Part shown: positions 27,245 through 36,381 of the stretch, one piece after another | Layout: every line of letters begins with the position of its first letter | How positions within the stretch are numbered: the stretch's first letter is position 1 | DNA from: an uncultured Ruminococcus sp. | GTDB taxonomy: Bacteria > Bacillota > Clostridia > Oscillospirales > Acutalibacteraceae | NCBI GenBank assembly: GCA_958403905.1 | Contig: CATXZD010000002.1 | Location: 62,001-126,000, forward strand | DNA length: 64,000 bases | Direction of reading: 5' to 3' | Position numbers and translations under genes: made by a program | The notes under the pieces: generated by a model | The model's input: only the letters and a program-made list of their open reading frames with translations | What the model was told of the DNA's origin: nothing | Databases searched by the model: none

Positions 27245-29467
27245 ATGAATAAAATTATGACTTTTGACAAGTACAGAGTATTTGAAACAGAGTTTGCAGG
27301 CAGAACCTTAAAGGTTGAAACAGGCAAAATGACCCAGCTTGCAAACGGTGCATGCCTTGTGCATTACGGTGACACAACAGTTCATGTTGCAGTGACTGCT
27401 TCGGCAAAGCCCAGAGAGGGAGTAGACTTTTTCCCGCTTTCAGTTGATTATGAGGAGAAAATGTACTCCGTAGGTAAGATTCCCGGTTCCTATCTTAAGA
27501 GAGAGGGCAGACCCTCTGAAAAGGCTATCCTTACAAGCCGTGTAATCGACCGTCCTATCCGTCCTCTTTTTGACAAAAGTATGCGCAACGACGTTTCAAT
27601 TGTGTGCACGGTAATGAGCGTTGACCCCGACTGCCAGCCTGAAATCGTTGCTATGATTGGCGCTTCAATCGCTATTTCAATTTCAGACGTTCCGTGGAAC
27701 GGTCCTATCTCGGGCTGTTCGGTTGGTATGATTGATGGCGAATTTATTATCAACCCCACAGAAGAACAGAGAAAAGTTTCAAAAATGGCTACAACAGTTG
27801 CGTCAACAAGCTCAAGAATTGCTATGATTGAAGCAGGTGCTGACTGCGTTTCCGATGAGGAGATGTATAACGCTATTATGGCAGGCCATGAGGCTAACCA
27901 GCCTATTATTGAGTTTATTGAGAAGATTAAGGCTGAAATCGGCAAGCCTAAGTTTGAATTTGCAAGTCTTGAGCCAGACCACGATATGTTTGAGGCTATC
28001 AAGGAATTTGCAGAAGAGGACGTTAAGGTCGCTCTTGATACAGATGATAAGACTGTTCGTGACGAAAGATTGAAGCCTATTTATGAGAAAGTTCACGAGA
28101 AGTTTGACGAAATTTATCCCGAAAGCGAAGCGCTTATTGACGAGTGCCTTTATAAGACGCAGAAGTTTATTGTACGCCGTTGGCTGCTCGATGAGCAGAA
28201 GCGTGTTGACGGCAGAGGAATGGATGATATTCGTCCTCTTGCTTCCGAAGTTAACGTAATCCCCAGAGTTCACGGTTCGGGTATGTTCACAAGAGGTCAG
28301 ACTCAGGTTCTCACAATTGCAACACTCGGTCCCGTGTCGGACAAGCAGCTGCTTGACGGTATTGACGGCGAAACTGAAAAGAGATATATCCATCATTATA
28401 ACTTCCCGAGCTACTCGGTTGGTGAAACAAAGCCGAGCCGTGGCCCCGGCAGACGTGAAATCGGACATGGTGCACTTGCAGAGCGTGCGCTTGTTCCCGT
28501 AATTCCTCCTGTTGAGGAGTTTCCTTATGCATTAAGGCTTGTTTCCGAGGTTCTCTCGTCAAACGGTTCAACCTCACAGGGCTCAATCTGTGGCTCAACT
28601 CTTGCTCTTATGGATGCGGGAGTTCCGATCAAGGAACCCGTAGCAGGTATTTCCTGTGGTCTTATCACCGAGGGCGAGCGTTGGATGACAATGGTAGACA
28701 TTCAGGGACTTGAGGACTTTTTCGGCGATATGGACTTTAAGGTAGCAGGTACTCACACAGGTATCACAGCAATACAGATGGATTTAAAAATCAGCGGTCT
28801 TACACCCGAAATGGTTAAAGAGGCGCTTGAAAAGACTCACAAGGCTCGTATTTATATCCTTGATGAGGTTATGCTCAAGGCTATATCTGAACCGAGAGCC
28901 GAGCTTTCAGAATATGCTCCCAAGATGTTCACAACAACAATTCCGGCTGACAAAATCAGCGAGGTTATCGGCAAGAGCGGTAAGGTTATCAAAGAAATTC
29001 AGGCTGAATGTGACGTTAAGGTTGATATTGAAGAGGATGGCGAATTCGGTCAGGTATTTGTATCAGGTCTTGACAGTGATAAGTGTAAGCATGCAATTGA
29101 AATTATTAACACAATAGCAGTTGACCCCGAGCCGGGCGCAATGTATCTCGGCAAGGTTACACGCATTATGGATTTCGGTGCATTTGTTGAGATTGCACCG
29201 GGCAAGGAAGGTCTTGTGCACGTTTCACAGCTTGACGTTAAGAGAACGGAGAATGTAACCGATGTTGTAAACGTAGGCGATATTATCCGTGTAAAGGTTA
29301 TGGAGATTGACGACAAGGGCAGACTTAACCTTTCACGTCGTCAGGTTCTTATCGACGTTGACGGGCTCACTCCGGAAAACGATCCCGATAGCGACAGGCA
29401 GTCACGCCCACGCAGACCTCATAATAACGATCGCAGAGGTAATTTTAACCGCAACAACAGAAAATAA
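27245..29467 (+). CDS. pnp: Polyribonucleotide nucleotidyltransferase (PNPase)
   Basis: 740 residues: two RNase PH domains (first ~5-230; second ~330-560 with the RGPGRREIGHGALAERAL block), a KH domain (DKISEVIGKSGKVIKEI) and an S1 domain (YLGKVTRIMDFGAFVEIAPG), ending in a basic R/N tail. It degrades RNA 3'-5' using phosphate and acts in the degradosome. The rpsO-pnp order is conserved across bacteria. Confidence 0.97.
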   Translation: MNKIMTFDKYRVFETEFAGRTLKVETGKMTQLANGACLVHYGDTTVHVAVTASAKPREGVDFFPLSVDYEEKMYSVGKIPGSYLKREGRPSEKAILTSRVIDRPIRPLFDKSMRNDVSIVCTVMSVDPDCQPEIVAMIGASIAISISDVPWNGPISGCSVGMIDGEFIINPTEEQRKVSKMATTVASTSSRIAMIEAGADCVSDEEMYNAIMAGHEANQPIIEFIEKIKAEIGKPKFEFASLEPDHDMFEAIKEFAEEDVKVALDTDDKTVRDERLKPIYEKVHEKFDEIYPESEALIDECLYKTQKFIVRRWLLDEQKRVDGRGMDDIRPLASEVNVIPRVHGSGMFTRGQTQVLTIATLGPVSDKQLLDGIDGETEKRYIHHYNFPSYSVGETKPSRGPGRREIGHGALAERALVPVIPPVEEFPYALRLVSEVLSSNGSTSQGSICGSTLALMDAGVPIKEPVAGISCGLITEGERWMTMVDIQGLEDFFGDMDFKVAGTHTGITAIQMDLKISGLTPEMVKEALEKTHKARIYILDEVMLKAISEPRAELSEYAPKMFTTTIPADKISEVIGKSGKVIKEIQAECDVKVDIEEDGEFGQVFVSGLDSDKCKHAIEIINTIAVDPEPGAMYLGKVTRIMDFGAFVEIAPGKEGLVHVSQLDVKRTENVTDVVNVGDIIRVKVMEIDDKGRLNLSRRQVLIDVDGLTPENDPDSDRQSRPRRPHNNDRRGNFNRNNRK

Positions 29468-29479
29468 TTTTTACATTAA

Positions 29480-29512
29480 CAGGCGTTCAGTCAATTGCAG
29501 ATTGAACGCCTG
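29480..29512 (+). terminator. pnp terminator
   Basis: CAGGCGTTCA / TGAACGCCTG stem around 13 nt, followed by TTTAATT. Confidence 0.75.
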
Positions 29513-29574
29513 TTTAATTAGTTGTATAAGTCGATGAAAGCTAATTTTTATTAAAAACACGGAGGAAACATAAA

Positions 29575-29961
29575 GTGAAAGCTATTGAAATTGAATATGA
29601 ATATTATCAATATCCTGACGGAATAACAAATTTAAAGCAGTTTGCAGAGTACCTTAATAACAGCAATTTACAATTCATAGAGCTTGTTCGCTTTATTGAT
29701 GATAATTGCAGAGAGCCTTATTTTATAAGCGAAGAAACAGAAATTGTTTACCTGAATATTTCTCATATTAAATGTATACGTGAACTTGAGATTACTGTAT
29801 TGCCGAGAGCTGAATATGAATGTCGTTTAGAAAAAATAGTTGAAGAAAAGTGTACTTTATGTTCAAACTATCATGGAGGATCTAAAGATGAAAATTTAGA
29901 GGGACACAGGAGCAATATAAATCTTGACGGTAACTGTCCTTTTTATGAAAAGTCTGAATGA
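29575..29961 (+). CDS. Hypothetical protein with C-terminal Cys pair
   Basis: 128 residues, acidic, GTG start with GGAGGA 8 bp upstream. Not recognised. The tail has CTLCSNYHGG and a later GNCPFYE, suggesting a small metal site. It is convergent with the last cotJC piece. Confidence 0.65.
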   Translation: MKAIEIEYEYYQYPDGITNLKQFAEYLNNSNLQFIELVRFIDDNCREPYFISEETEIVYLNISHIKCIRELEITVLPRAEYECRLEKIVEEKCTLCSNYHGGSKDENLEGHRSNINLDGNCPFYEKSE

Positions 29962-30065
29962 AAATCATATATTAACGTAATAAATAGTTTTGAACAGCTT
30001 CAAAGTTACTATAAACGTTGGTATTTGATTGTATATATTATTATAGATGTTACGGTGGTTTTACA

Positions 30066-30104
30066 AAAGCAGAGCAGTGTGTTAGTGTCTACCTGCTCTG
30101 CTTT
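30066..30104. terminator. Bidirectional hairpin between the hypothetical gene and cotJC
   Basis: AAAGCAGAGCAG / CTGCTCTGCTTT, a 12-bp perfect stem. It can end transcripts from both sides. Confidence 0.75.
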
Positions 30105-30150
30105 CTGAAAAATCAAAAATAATTTATATAGCTATAGAATAAGGAAAGTT

Positions 30151-30381
30151 TTATTTTTTCTTCATACAGTTACTAAAACATTGCTTATCAAATTCGGGGT
30201 TGAAAGCATAGAAGTTCTTTTCGTCGAGCTTATCGGTGAGCAGTCTGAGGTTTTCGCCAAAGCGCTGATAGTGCACAACCTCACGTTCACGTAAAAAACG
30301 TATAGCGTCCTTTACATCATAATCATCGCAGAATCTTAGAATGTTGTCATAAGTTGAACGTGCTTTTTGTTCGGGCACGAT
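30151..30381 (-). CDS. cotJC: cotJC, 3' piece (C-terminus of manganese catalase)
   Basis: 76 codons, IVPEQKARSTYDNILR...FLREREVVHYQRFGE...KNFYAFNPEFD, ending in a normal stop: the C-terminus of the CotJC/Mn-catalase family (ferritin-like, di-manganese, spore coat). There is no start of its own; the frame enters directly from the element A junction at 30380-30381. Joined to the piece at 42787-43020 it gives ADGT-IVPEQKAR in frame. A GTG (30376-30378) could start a short protein, but the upstream piece makes that unlikely. Confidence 0.85.
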   Translation of the reverse strand: MVPEQKARSTYDNILRFCDDYDVKDAIRFLREREVVHYQRFGENLRLLTDKLDEKNFYAFNPEFDKQCFSNCMKKK

Positions 30382-30403
30382 TTTTCAAACCTAAGATTAG
30401 GTT
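30375..30403. other. Left attachment junction of element A
   Basis: Host GGGCACG, core AT (30380-30381), then element sequence. The other junction (42787-42788) has the same AT followed by host CGTGCC. The restored site, GGCACG-AT-CGTGCC, is a perfect 14-bp palindrome, as expected of a serine-integrase attB. Just inside the element is AACCTAA/TTAGGTT (30388-30403). Confidence 0.8.
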
Positions 30404-30430
30404 TCTGTAACCGTTGATTTTACTGACTTC

Positions 30431-31987
30431 TTAAAAATTCCAGTAAATATTAACAGGTCTGTTTCTTGTTCCCGGAATTCGTTTTCCAACTTCAGTATAA
30501 TCAATCATTGTGTCAACAATTTCACGGGTTAATTTTTGTACATCGGTGTATTCTTTAATGCGTTCTGCTTTGCTCTTTGCACGGTTTAATTTTTCTTTCA
30601 GTTCTTCAATTTCCTCTGATATGGAAAGTATAGTTTCATCGGCTCTGTCTTTATCGGCATGTAAATCTTTTGTCAAGTCAATAAAAACATCTTCTGTAAT
30701 AAGTCCTTTAACCTTATCTAAATACAGATTTTTAATTCCCTCCGAACATTCAAGACTTTTGCGTTGGTATTCAGAAATTAAATCTTGTTTCATTGCGATT
30801 TGTTCGGAAATTCTGTTATTAAATTCGGTATGCTCTGAAATATAAGTTTCATCTATATATTTAGATGATAGTTCATGTAGTTCTTTTAATACGATTTTTT
30901 CAAGAACATTCATAGAAATCATACTTCCCTCGCACGCTTCCTTTGAAACATGTCTTGTAGGGCATTGCAAATAATGTCTGCCGTCTGCATGTTTGGTTGA
31001 GTGTAAAGTATAACCACAGTACATACATTTTACTTTACGAGCAAAAATTCCGATTTTACCGTTAGAAAATGGCTTGCTTTTTTCTTTAATTAAAGCCTGT
31101 ACTCTGTCCCATAATTCACGGTCAATAATTGGTTCGTGCGTGTTTTCAACTCTATACCATTTTTCTTTTGGTCTCGGCTTGTTTATTTTGCTTTTGTATG
31201 AAATACTTCCGTATTTTCCCTGTACCATATTGCCGATATAAATTTCATTTGTCAGCATATCGGATATAGAAAAATACTTCCATAATGTACTGCACTTTGA
31301 CTTTGGTTGTTTATAACGTAATCCTTTTTGCCTTTTATATTCGGTTGGATTAGGAATACCTCTGTCATTCAAAATACGAGCAATATTTGTTTTACCGTAA
31401 CCTTGCGCAAACAGCGTAAATACTTCTCTGACAACCTGTGCCGCTTCTTCATCAATAATTAAATGTCCCTTTTGTTCAGGGTCTTTTAAATAACCATATA
31501 AAGCAAACGCACCGATATGTACACCATTTTTTCTTTTGTTATTGAAAACGCTTTTAATGTTTTCAGATAAGTCCTCTAAATACCATTCATTAATCAATCC
31601 GTTAATTTGTCTTGCCTTTTTATTACCTCTGACATCAGTATCCGCATGGTCAACAATGCTGACAAATCGAATACCCCATATAGGGAAAAGTCCATGTATA
31701 TATTTTTCTACAAGTTCAAGCTCTCTGGTAAATCTCGATTGCGTTTTACAAAGCACAATATCAAATTTTCGTGCTTCGGCGTCTTTTAACAGGCGGTTAA
31801 ATTCGGGTCTGTTTCTGTCTGCTCCTGTATAATCTTCATCTGTATATATATCGTAAATTTCCCAGCCTTGATTAATGGCATATTCAATTAACATAGATTT
31901 TTGATTTTGAATGCTTTCACTTTCATCTGTCTCATTCTTTTTATTTCTGTCCTCCTCCGACAGACGAGGATATATTGCGACTTTCAT
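30431..31987 (-). CDS. Large serine recombinase of element A
   Basis: 518 residues. N-terminal resolvase domain (VAIYPRLSEEDRN with the catalytic Ser in SESIQNQK; TQSRFTRELELVEKY), a recombinase domain (YGYLKDPEQKGHLIIDEEAAQVVREVF), a zinc ribbon (CMYCGYTLHSTKHADGRHYLQCP) and a coiled coil (~400-490). It catalyses integration and excision at attP/attB without replication. ATG 31987 follows AGGAGGAG; an in-frame ATG at 32026 lacks one. Its stop lies 50 bp from the left att core. Confidence 0.93.
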   Translation of the reverse strand: MKVAIYPRLSEEDRNKKNETDESESIQNQKSMLIEYAINQGWEIYDIYTDEDYTGADRNRPEFNRLLKDAEARKFDIVLCKTQSRFTRELELVEKYIHGLFPIWGIRFVSIVDHADTDVRGNKKARQINGLINEWYLEDLSENIKSVFNNKRKNGVHIGAFALYGYLKDPEQKGHLIIDEEAAQVVREVFTLFAQGYGKTNIARILNDRGIPNPTEYKRQKGLRYKQPKSKCSTLWKYFSISDMLTNEIYIGNMVQGKYGSISYKSKINKPRPKEKWYRVENTHEPIIDRELWDRVQALIKEKSKPFSNGKIGIFARKVKCMYCGYTLHSTKHADGRHYLQCPTRHVSKEACEGSMISMNVLEKIVLKELHELSSKYIDETYISEHTEFNNRISEQIAMKQDLISEYQRKSLECSEGIKNLYLDKVKGLITEDVFIDLTKDLHADKDRADETILSISEEIEELKEKLNRAKSKAERIKEYTDVQKLTREIVDTMIDYTEVGKRIPGTRNRPVNIYWNF

Positions 31988-32078
31988 AGTTAATTTTCTC
32001 CTCCTTTTACAGATTAGATAAATCAACTATCCGCATAACTATATTGTATACAAAATAGTTGACAAAGTAAATATAAAA

Positions 32079-32216
32079 TCATTTATTTTTTTCTTTTGTA
32101 GCTTTCTCACAGAGATTTATTATTTCAATCCACCTCTGATTAAAAGCAGTTTTTCTTTTTACTTCGTCATTTGTTTTAAAAAAGTTTTTACAATTTGATT
32201 TTGTCGTTTCTGACAT
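32079..32216 (-). CDS. Small basic protein upstream of the element A recombinase
   Basis: 45 residues (MSETTKSNCKNFFKTNDEVK...WIEIINLCEK), with AGGTGG 7 bp before the ATG. It is immediately upstream of the recombinase in the same direction. A recombination directionality factor is a candidate role, inferred only from size, charge and position. Confidence 0.6.
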   Translation of the reverse strand: MSETTKSNCKNFFKTNDEVKRKTAFNQRWIEIINLCEKATKEKNK

Positions 32217-32315
32217 AATAGACCACCTCACAACCATTTTATGAGGTGAAAAATATTTATATGTAATTATCTCAACTTTCCCTTAAATCGCAAAATCAAT
32301 TATATGGCAGACAGC

Positions 32316-32355
32316 AAAAAACAGACCATGTTTTATAAAACACAGTCTGTTTTTC
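32316..32355. terminator. Terminator between the M48 gene and recombinase genes
   Basis: AAAAACAGAC / GTCTGTTTTT stem enclosing a TTTTATAAAA palindrome; A- and T-runs allow either direction. Confidence 0.7.
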
Positions 32356-32400
32356 TTATGTCTGCACTTTTTATTTATTAAGCGATAAAGGAAAAGTATT

Positions 32401-33276
32401 TTATACTGTGATAAACACTTCTTCATCTTGCGAATCTAGTAAATTTTCGAGATGTTCAATTCTTTTTGCTGTATTCGGGTGGCTTGCTCTTAGTCGGTCT
32501 AATATGCTTAAATTGTGTGGTAGACTGATTTTTTGAAGTATGTATAAGGAATCAATTAATTCTTCTCCATATCCGATATCAAAGGCAAATTTGTCTGCCC
32601 ATAACTCGTTTTGTCTGCTGTTTATAGATAGAATAATTTGGCTGACATAGGAAAATATTATAATTCCAATATCGAATAAAAATCTTGCAACTACCGCAAA
32701 AACATCTAAAAATGGTATTCTCATTAAAGAAAAAACAACTTCGATTATTAACATTATAATTCTCATAATGAATATTAGAATAGTAAATATTCCGTTGCCT
32801 ATGGTGCTTAACAATAATGCTTTCGTGTCTCCGTTTGATAAATGCCCGAATTCGTGTGCAATAACACCCTTTAATTCATCTTGTGAAAAGGTTTGTATTG
32901 CTCCCATTGTGACCGCTATTGTTTTTCTCCCGATAGCAAAAGCATTTACATACATATTATCAATAATATACAATCTAATATTGTCATTTAATTTTATATC
33001 CTTTTCTTTGGCATTTTCGTAGACTTCCTCAAATATTGGTAGTAAATATTCTTTTTCTTCTCTTGTTGAAATTGGTCTTACTTTTTCAACAAACCGCAAT
33101 AACACTTCTCCGATAGGAGAAAGAGCAATCAGAATTGAGATACCATATAGAAAGAAAACAAGAATAAAGGAATCCCAATCTGCACCCAATATACTCCATG
33201 CAAGGGAAAAATAGATGATTACCCATACAATATAAATAAAATTCTTAGCAAGATTTTTAATAAGTTTTTCTAACAT
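32401..33276 (-). CDS. M48-family membrane metallopeptidase (HtpX-like)
   Basis: 291 residues. Two N-terminal hydrophobic segments, the zinc site VIAHEFGHLSNGD with a downstream glutamate (NELWADKFAFD), and two more helices between. HtpX-type proteases clear damaged membrane proteins; a version on a mobile element is likely cargo or mating-related. GGAGG supports ATG 33276; an in-frame ATG at 33300 is less well placed. Confidence 0.85.
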   Translation of the reverse strand: MLEKLIKNLAKNFIYIVWVIIYFSLAWSILGADWDSFILVFFLYGISILIALSPIGEVLLRFVEKVRPISTREEKEYLLPIFEEVYENAKEKDIKLNDNIRLYIIDNMYVNAFAIGRKTIAVTMGAIQTFSQDELKGVIAHEFGHLSNGDTKALLLSTIGNGIFTILIFIMRIIMLIIEVVFSLMRIPFLDVFAVVARFLFDIGIIIFSYVSQIILSINSRQNELWADKFAFDIGYGEELIDSLYILQKISLPHNLSILDRLRASHPNTAKRIEHLENLLDSQDEEVFITV

Positions 33277-33304
33277 AATGATACCTCCAATTCGTTTCAT
33301 TTGT

Positions 33305-34648
33305 TTAAAATGGCTTATGTATGTTTATTTTACATTGCTGTCCTGTATCTCTTGAAAGAAACACTCCCTTTCCTGTGGTCATAGTTTTAATATCGTCAGG
33401 GTGGAATAGATATTCCCTTACTCGTTTTGCAGAACCGAACCCCGTTTCAGAAGTATTCAGTCCTTTTTGCTGTAATTGATAGGTTACTTCCATTGTGCTT
33501 CTTGTGCCTAATATATTCGCCCAATGCTCCGCATTAACAGAACTGTTTTGCCTTAATACAAGATAATTGTTGCAGTTTTCAATAATCTGTTCCTTAAAGG
33601 CTTCACCATTGGCAAAGTCCAAATCTGAAAGACTTTGCGTTGCTAAAATACTGGTAACATTGGCACTCCTGCTTTTGTTGACTAAATCAACTAATACAGG
33701 TGAAGCATACACATTGATTTCATCAAAAATAAAAAATGTTCGCTCGTTGCTTTCGGAAAATAGCTTGCTGATTGCTTTTTTAGCGTCAATCATAATTAAT
33801 CGTCCGATTAAAGAAGATAATTCGGGATAGATTAATGGATTGAGAATAAATAATATAATCGCTTTTTCTTTTAGTGCTGTGTATATATCAATTCCGTCAT
33901 CATCAAAAATAGAACCTAATTCGCTTTCTTGTATAGTGGCAAATCTTGCGACTGCATTTTCTGCAATTTTACCGCTGTTTTTGGCAATATTGGTATTTTC
34001 TGTGTGTTCAAATTTAGAAATGGTGTCATTTTTCATAAGCTCCGCACTTAACTTTAAAAATTCTGTTATCGGCATATAATGAATGATATTTTTAAATGAT
34101 AATTTAATATTGCCCTTGTGAAGCAACAAAACTAATCTTTGTAAATAACGTTCGGTATTTAATTTATAATGTTCCTCGCTCCATTCTGTCATATTGATAA
34201 GCATATCTTTGGCAACTGTCGGACTTGCATTTTGAAACGGATTATATTTACAGGAACTGAATAATTGCGTTAAGTTTATGACATACACTTTTTTGTTTGT
34301 ATTCAGTCTTTTTATAATATCCAACATTGAACCATCGGAAGTATCGCCCTTGCCATCAATAATCAAAGCAGGATAATTTTTATCAATTGAGGTTTTTATA
34401 AAATTGCTGAGTGCAACAGTTTTTCCGCTCCCTGTAGTACCGCATACAAAAATATGCTTTGCATTATCGGGTATGTACACTGGTTTCTTGCCTGATGTTG
34501 TGCCGATTAAAGTAGATTTGATAGGATCATTTTTAAATTTTATTCGTTTCATTTTAGTACGCTTCACTTCTTTTCTGAAATTGTAAATACGGTTTAAAAT
34601 AAAATGCTTTCTGATTTCAACGCACATAAGGATAGCAGGAATTATCAT
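33305..34648 (-). CDS. TraG/TraD-like conjugative coupling ATPase
   Basis: 447 residues. Short hydrophobic start, Walker A GTTGSGKT (~75), Walker B FFIFDEINVYAS, and the arginine/glutamine region ILATQSLSDLDFANGEAFKEQIIENCNNYLVLRQ. Coupling proteins carry relaxase-DNA complexes to the mating channel. The usual longer membrane domain is short or absent. It is 28 bp upstream of the M48 gene. Confidence 0.8.
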   Translation of the reverse strand: MIIPAILMCVEIRKHFILNRIYNFRKEVKRTKMKRIKFKNDPIKSTLIGTTSGKKPVYIPDNAKHIFVCGTTGSGKTVALSNFIKTSIDKNYPALIIDGKGDTSDGSMLDIIKRLNTNKKVYVINLTQLFSSCKYNPFQNASPTVAKDMLINMTEWSEEHYKLNTERYLQRLVLLLHKGNIKLSFKNIIHYMPITEFLKLSAELMKNDTISKFEHTENTNIAKNSGKIAENAVARFATIQESELGSIFDDDGIDIYTALKEKAIILFILNPLIYPELSSLIGRLIMIDAKKAISKLFSESNERTFFIFDEINVYASPVLVDLVNKSRSANVTSILATQSLSDLDFANGEAFKEQIIENCNNYLVLRQNSSVNAEHWANILGTRSTMEVTYQLQQKGLNTSETGFGSAKRVREYLFHPDDIKTMTTGKGVFLSRDTGQQCKINIHKPF

Positions 34649-34677
34649 GCAAATTACTAAAATTATTCTTTGATAAT

Positions 34678-35319
34678 TTATAAGTCCGATTTAGTATAGT
34701 TTCTAACATAGTTTACGACCTCCTCTAAATCCATTATTTCAAGCGGATAAACAAAATTATTTTCCTGCAAAATATTTTTGATTCGGATTTGTGTATTTGG
34801 CACAATCCATTTTTGATAGTCGTAATTCATAAAATTTTCTTGTATGTTCTTCTCTAATCTGCTTTTGGCTTTTAATGTGAGTTCCACCTCAATACAAGTT
34901 CTTTCGTCTTGGTTTTTAATAACAAAATCGGGTTGATGTTTCCTTGTACTGAACCCGTCCAATCGGTGCAATTCTTTTTCTGTTAAAATATCCTCTTGTT
35001 TAACTCCGTATTTCAGCATAAAGTAGATGGCTGTGTCTAATACGGCAATATCATGTGTTATTTTCTCAATTCTGATTTTTTCTTCTTTTAAAGAAGTATG
35101 TATTATCACTTTTCCCTTATAGGTTAAAGAATATAAGTACGGTACTCCGTATAGAATTTTTTTGCGTTGTATATATCCTGCTTCTGTCAGCATTTTTAAT
35201 CTTCTGTCTGTGGTTCGCTGACTGGAAAATCCGCCTAAATAAACCATATGTCGGCTAAGACAAAATCGCCAGCGGTCAAGCTGTTTTAAGACTGTATAGT
35301 CTCTTTCGGTCAGTCTCAT
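34678..35319 (-). CDS. Replication-relaxation family winged-helix protein
   Basis: 213 residues: winged helix at the start (LTERDYTVLKQLDRWRFCLSRHMVYLGGFSSQRTTDRRLKML), then a nuclease-like alpha/beta region with PDFVIKNQDERTCIEVELT. The family is typical of Gram-positive plasmids and conjugative elements next to TraG. GGGGG lies close before ATG 35319. Confidence 0.8.
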   Translation of the reverse strand: MRLTERDYTVLKQLDRWRFCLSRHMVYLGGFSSQRTTDRRLKMLTEAGYIQRKKILYGVPYLYSLTYKGKVIIHTSLKEEKIRIEKITHDIAVLDTAIYFMLKYGVKQEDILTEKELHRLDGFSTRKHQPDFVIKNQDERTCIEVELTLKAKSRLEKNIQENFMNYDYQKWIVPNTQIRIKNILQENNFVYPLEIMDLEEVVNYVRNYTKSDL

Positions 35320-36292
35320 ATGCACCCCCAATATTTAATTTTTTAAAAGCTATAAAGCAACACACCTTGCTTTATTCTGATAACTCCTGCTATAGCGGTG
35401 TTTTGGATAAACTCCCTCTAATATTTTCTTTCTCTCTATTTATGGGTTGAAACAAACACCGAATTTCTTCTTTTAAAAAACGATATCCTAATTTATTATT
35501 ACTTATTTTTCTTATTATTTTATTTTTATATTTTATTTAATTTATTATTATAATTATTTATTTTATCTTTTATTTATATATTACTTTATAAACTCGCTAC
35601 GCAAACCGCTTACTGATTATTGATATTTATTTATGACTTGATACACTGCCATGATGTAATACAGGGGTCTCGGACGTAAGTCCAAGACCCCTGTATTACA
35701 TCATGTGCCAAAGGAATAAATAAATTCAGTAAACAAGCGGTTTGCAGGGTATGTCGGAGCTTATCCTATCTTACTACCATATTTATGCAAGGCTTGCTAA
35801 GTTAGTACACTTTTTAGACGGTTTATTTTTTCAGAAAATATTATATTTTGGTTCAATTAAAAATATATTATAATAAAACATATCGATAATAAAATGGCAC
35901 AAACAAAATAATCGGTTCTTGAAGGAAGTTTGCAACTTTAAATCGAGTAGAAGATAATTCTTAATGAATTTTTCCCCTCTCACACCACCACTCAAGCGGT
36001 TAACGCAAATGGCGGTTCAATTTATATTAAATATGAACTTTTTCGTATTGGTTTGATAGATATATTAGCCTGTTTAAGTTTGATACACACTTCCTCCACT
36101 TCCACCTCACAATGGATAGCTTGTGCTTCTCTATGTGGTTGGCGATATATACCTCCACTACAGACTTTCATCGATTAGATAAGCGACATGCCTGTCGCAC
36201 TAAAAATACAAAAACAGACAAGCTGTTTATGTCTGTCTGTTCTAAAAACCAATGGAAAAGAATAATATATATTGGAATGAAAAAGTATATAC
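35320..36292. other. AT-rich intergenic region with cruciform
   Basis: Almost 1 kb without a convincing gene. 35460-35580 is nearly pure A/T; 35601-35745 holds the large inverted repeat listed separately; 35750-36290 shows nothing further that I recognise apart from a palindrome AAAAGTATATACTTTT (36281-36296) at its end. Confidence 0.5.
35601..35745. repeat. Nested inverted repeat: candidate oriT or replication origin
   Basis: Inner arms 35650-35675 and 35680-35705 pair over 26 bp with one mismatch around a GTAA tetraloop. Outer arms GCAAACCGCT (35601-35610) and AGCGGTTTGC (35736-35745), plus TACTGA/TCAGTA, enclose it. Next to it are an extreme AT-rich stretch and the replication-relaxation/TraG genes, which suggests an origin of transfer or replication. 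Confidence 0.6.
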
Positions 36293-36321
36293 TTTTCGTA
36301 AAATTTATAATTTTGAGAAAA
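36293..36321 (+). repeat. Left inverted repeat of the inverton
   Basis: 29 bp beginning TTTTCGTAAAATTTATAA; exact reverse complement of 37656-37684. Confidence 0.9.
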
Positions 36322-36324
36322 GAT

Positions 36325-36364
36325 AAGCGGAAACCCTGATTTTATGGGCTTCCGCTTTGTTTTT
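36325..36364. terminator. Terminator at the left edge inside the inverton
   Basis: AAGCGGAA(A)CCC / GGG(C)TTCCGCTT followed by TTGTTTTT. It ends the recombinase transcript and would face the radical-SAM cassette if the segment flipped. Confidence 0.8.
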
Positions 36365-36381
36365 GACCCATTTTTTAACCC

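Noticed and set aside
30151..30378. Stand-alone small gene starting at GTG 30376
   Set aside because: It is the in-frame C-terminus of cotJC; the homology continues upstream across the element A junction and no ribosome site precedes the GTG.
36112..36339. 75-codon frame between the cruciform and the inverton
   Set aside because: No ribosome site or recognisable features, and it runs across the left inverted repeat.
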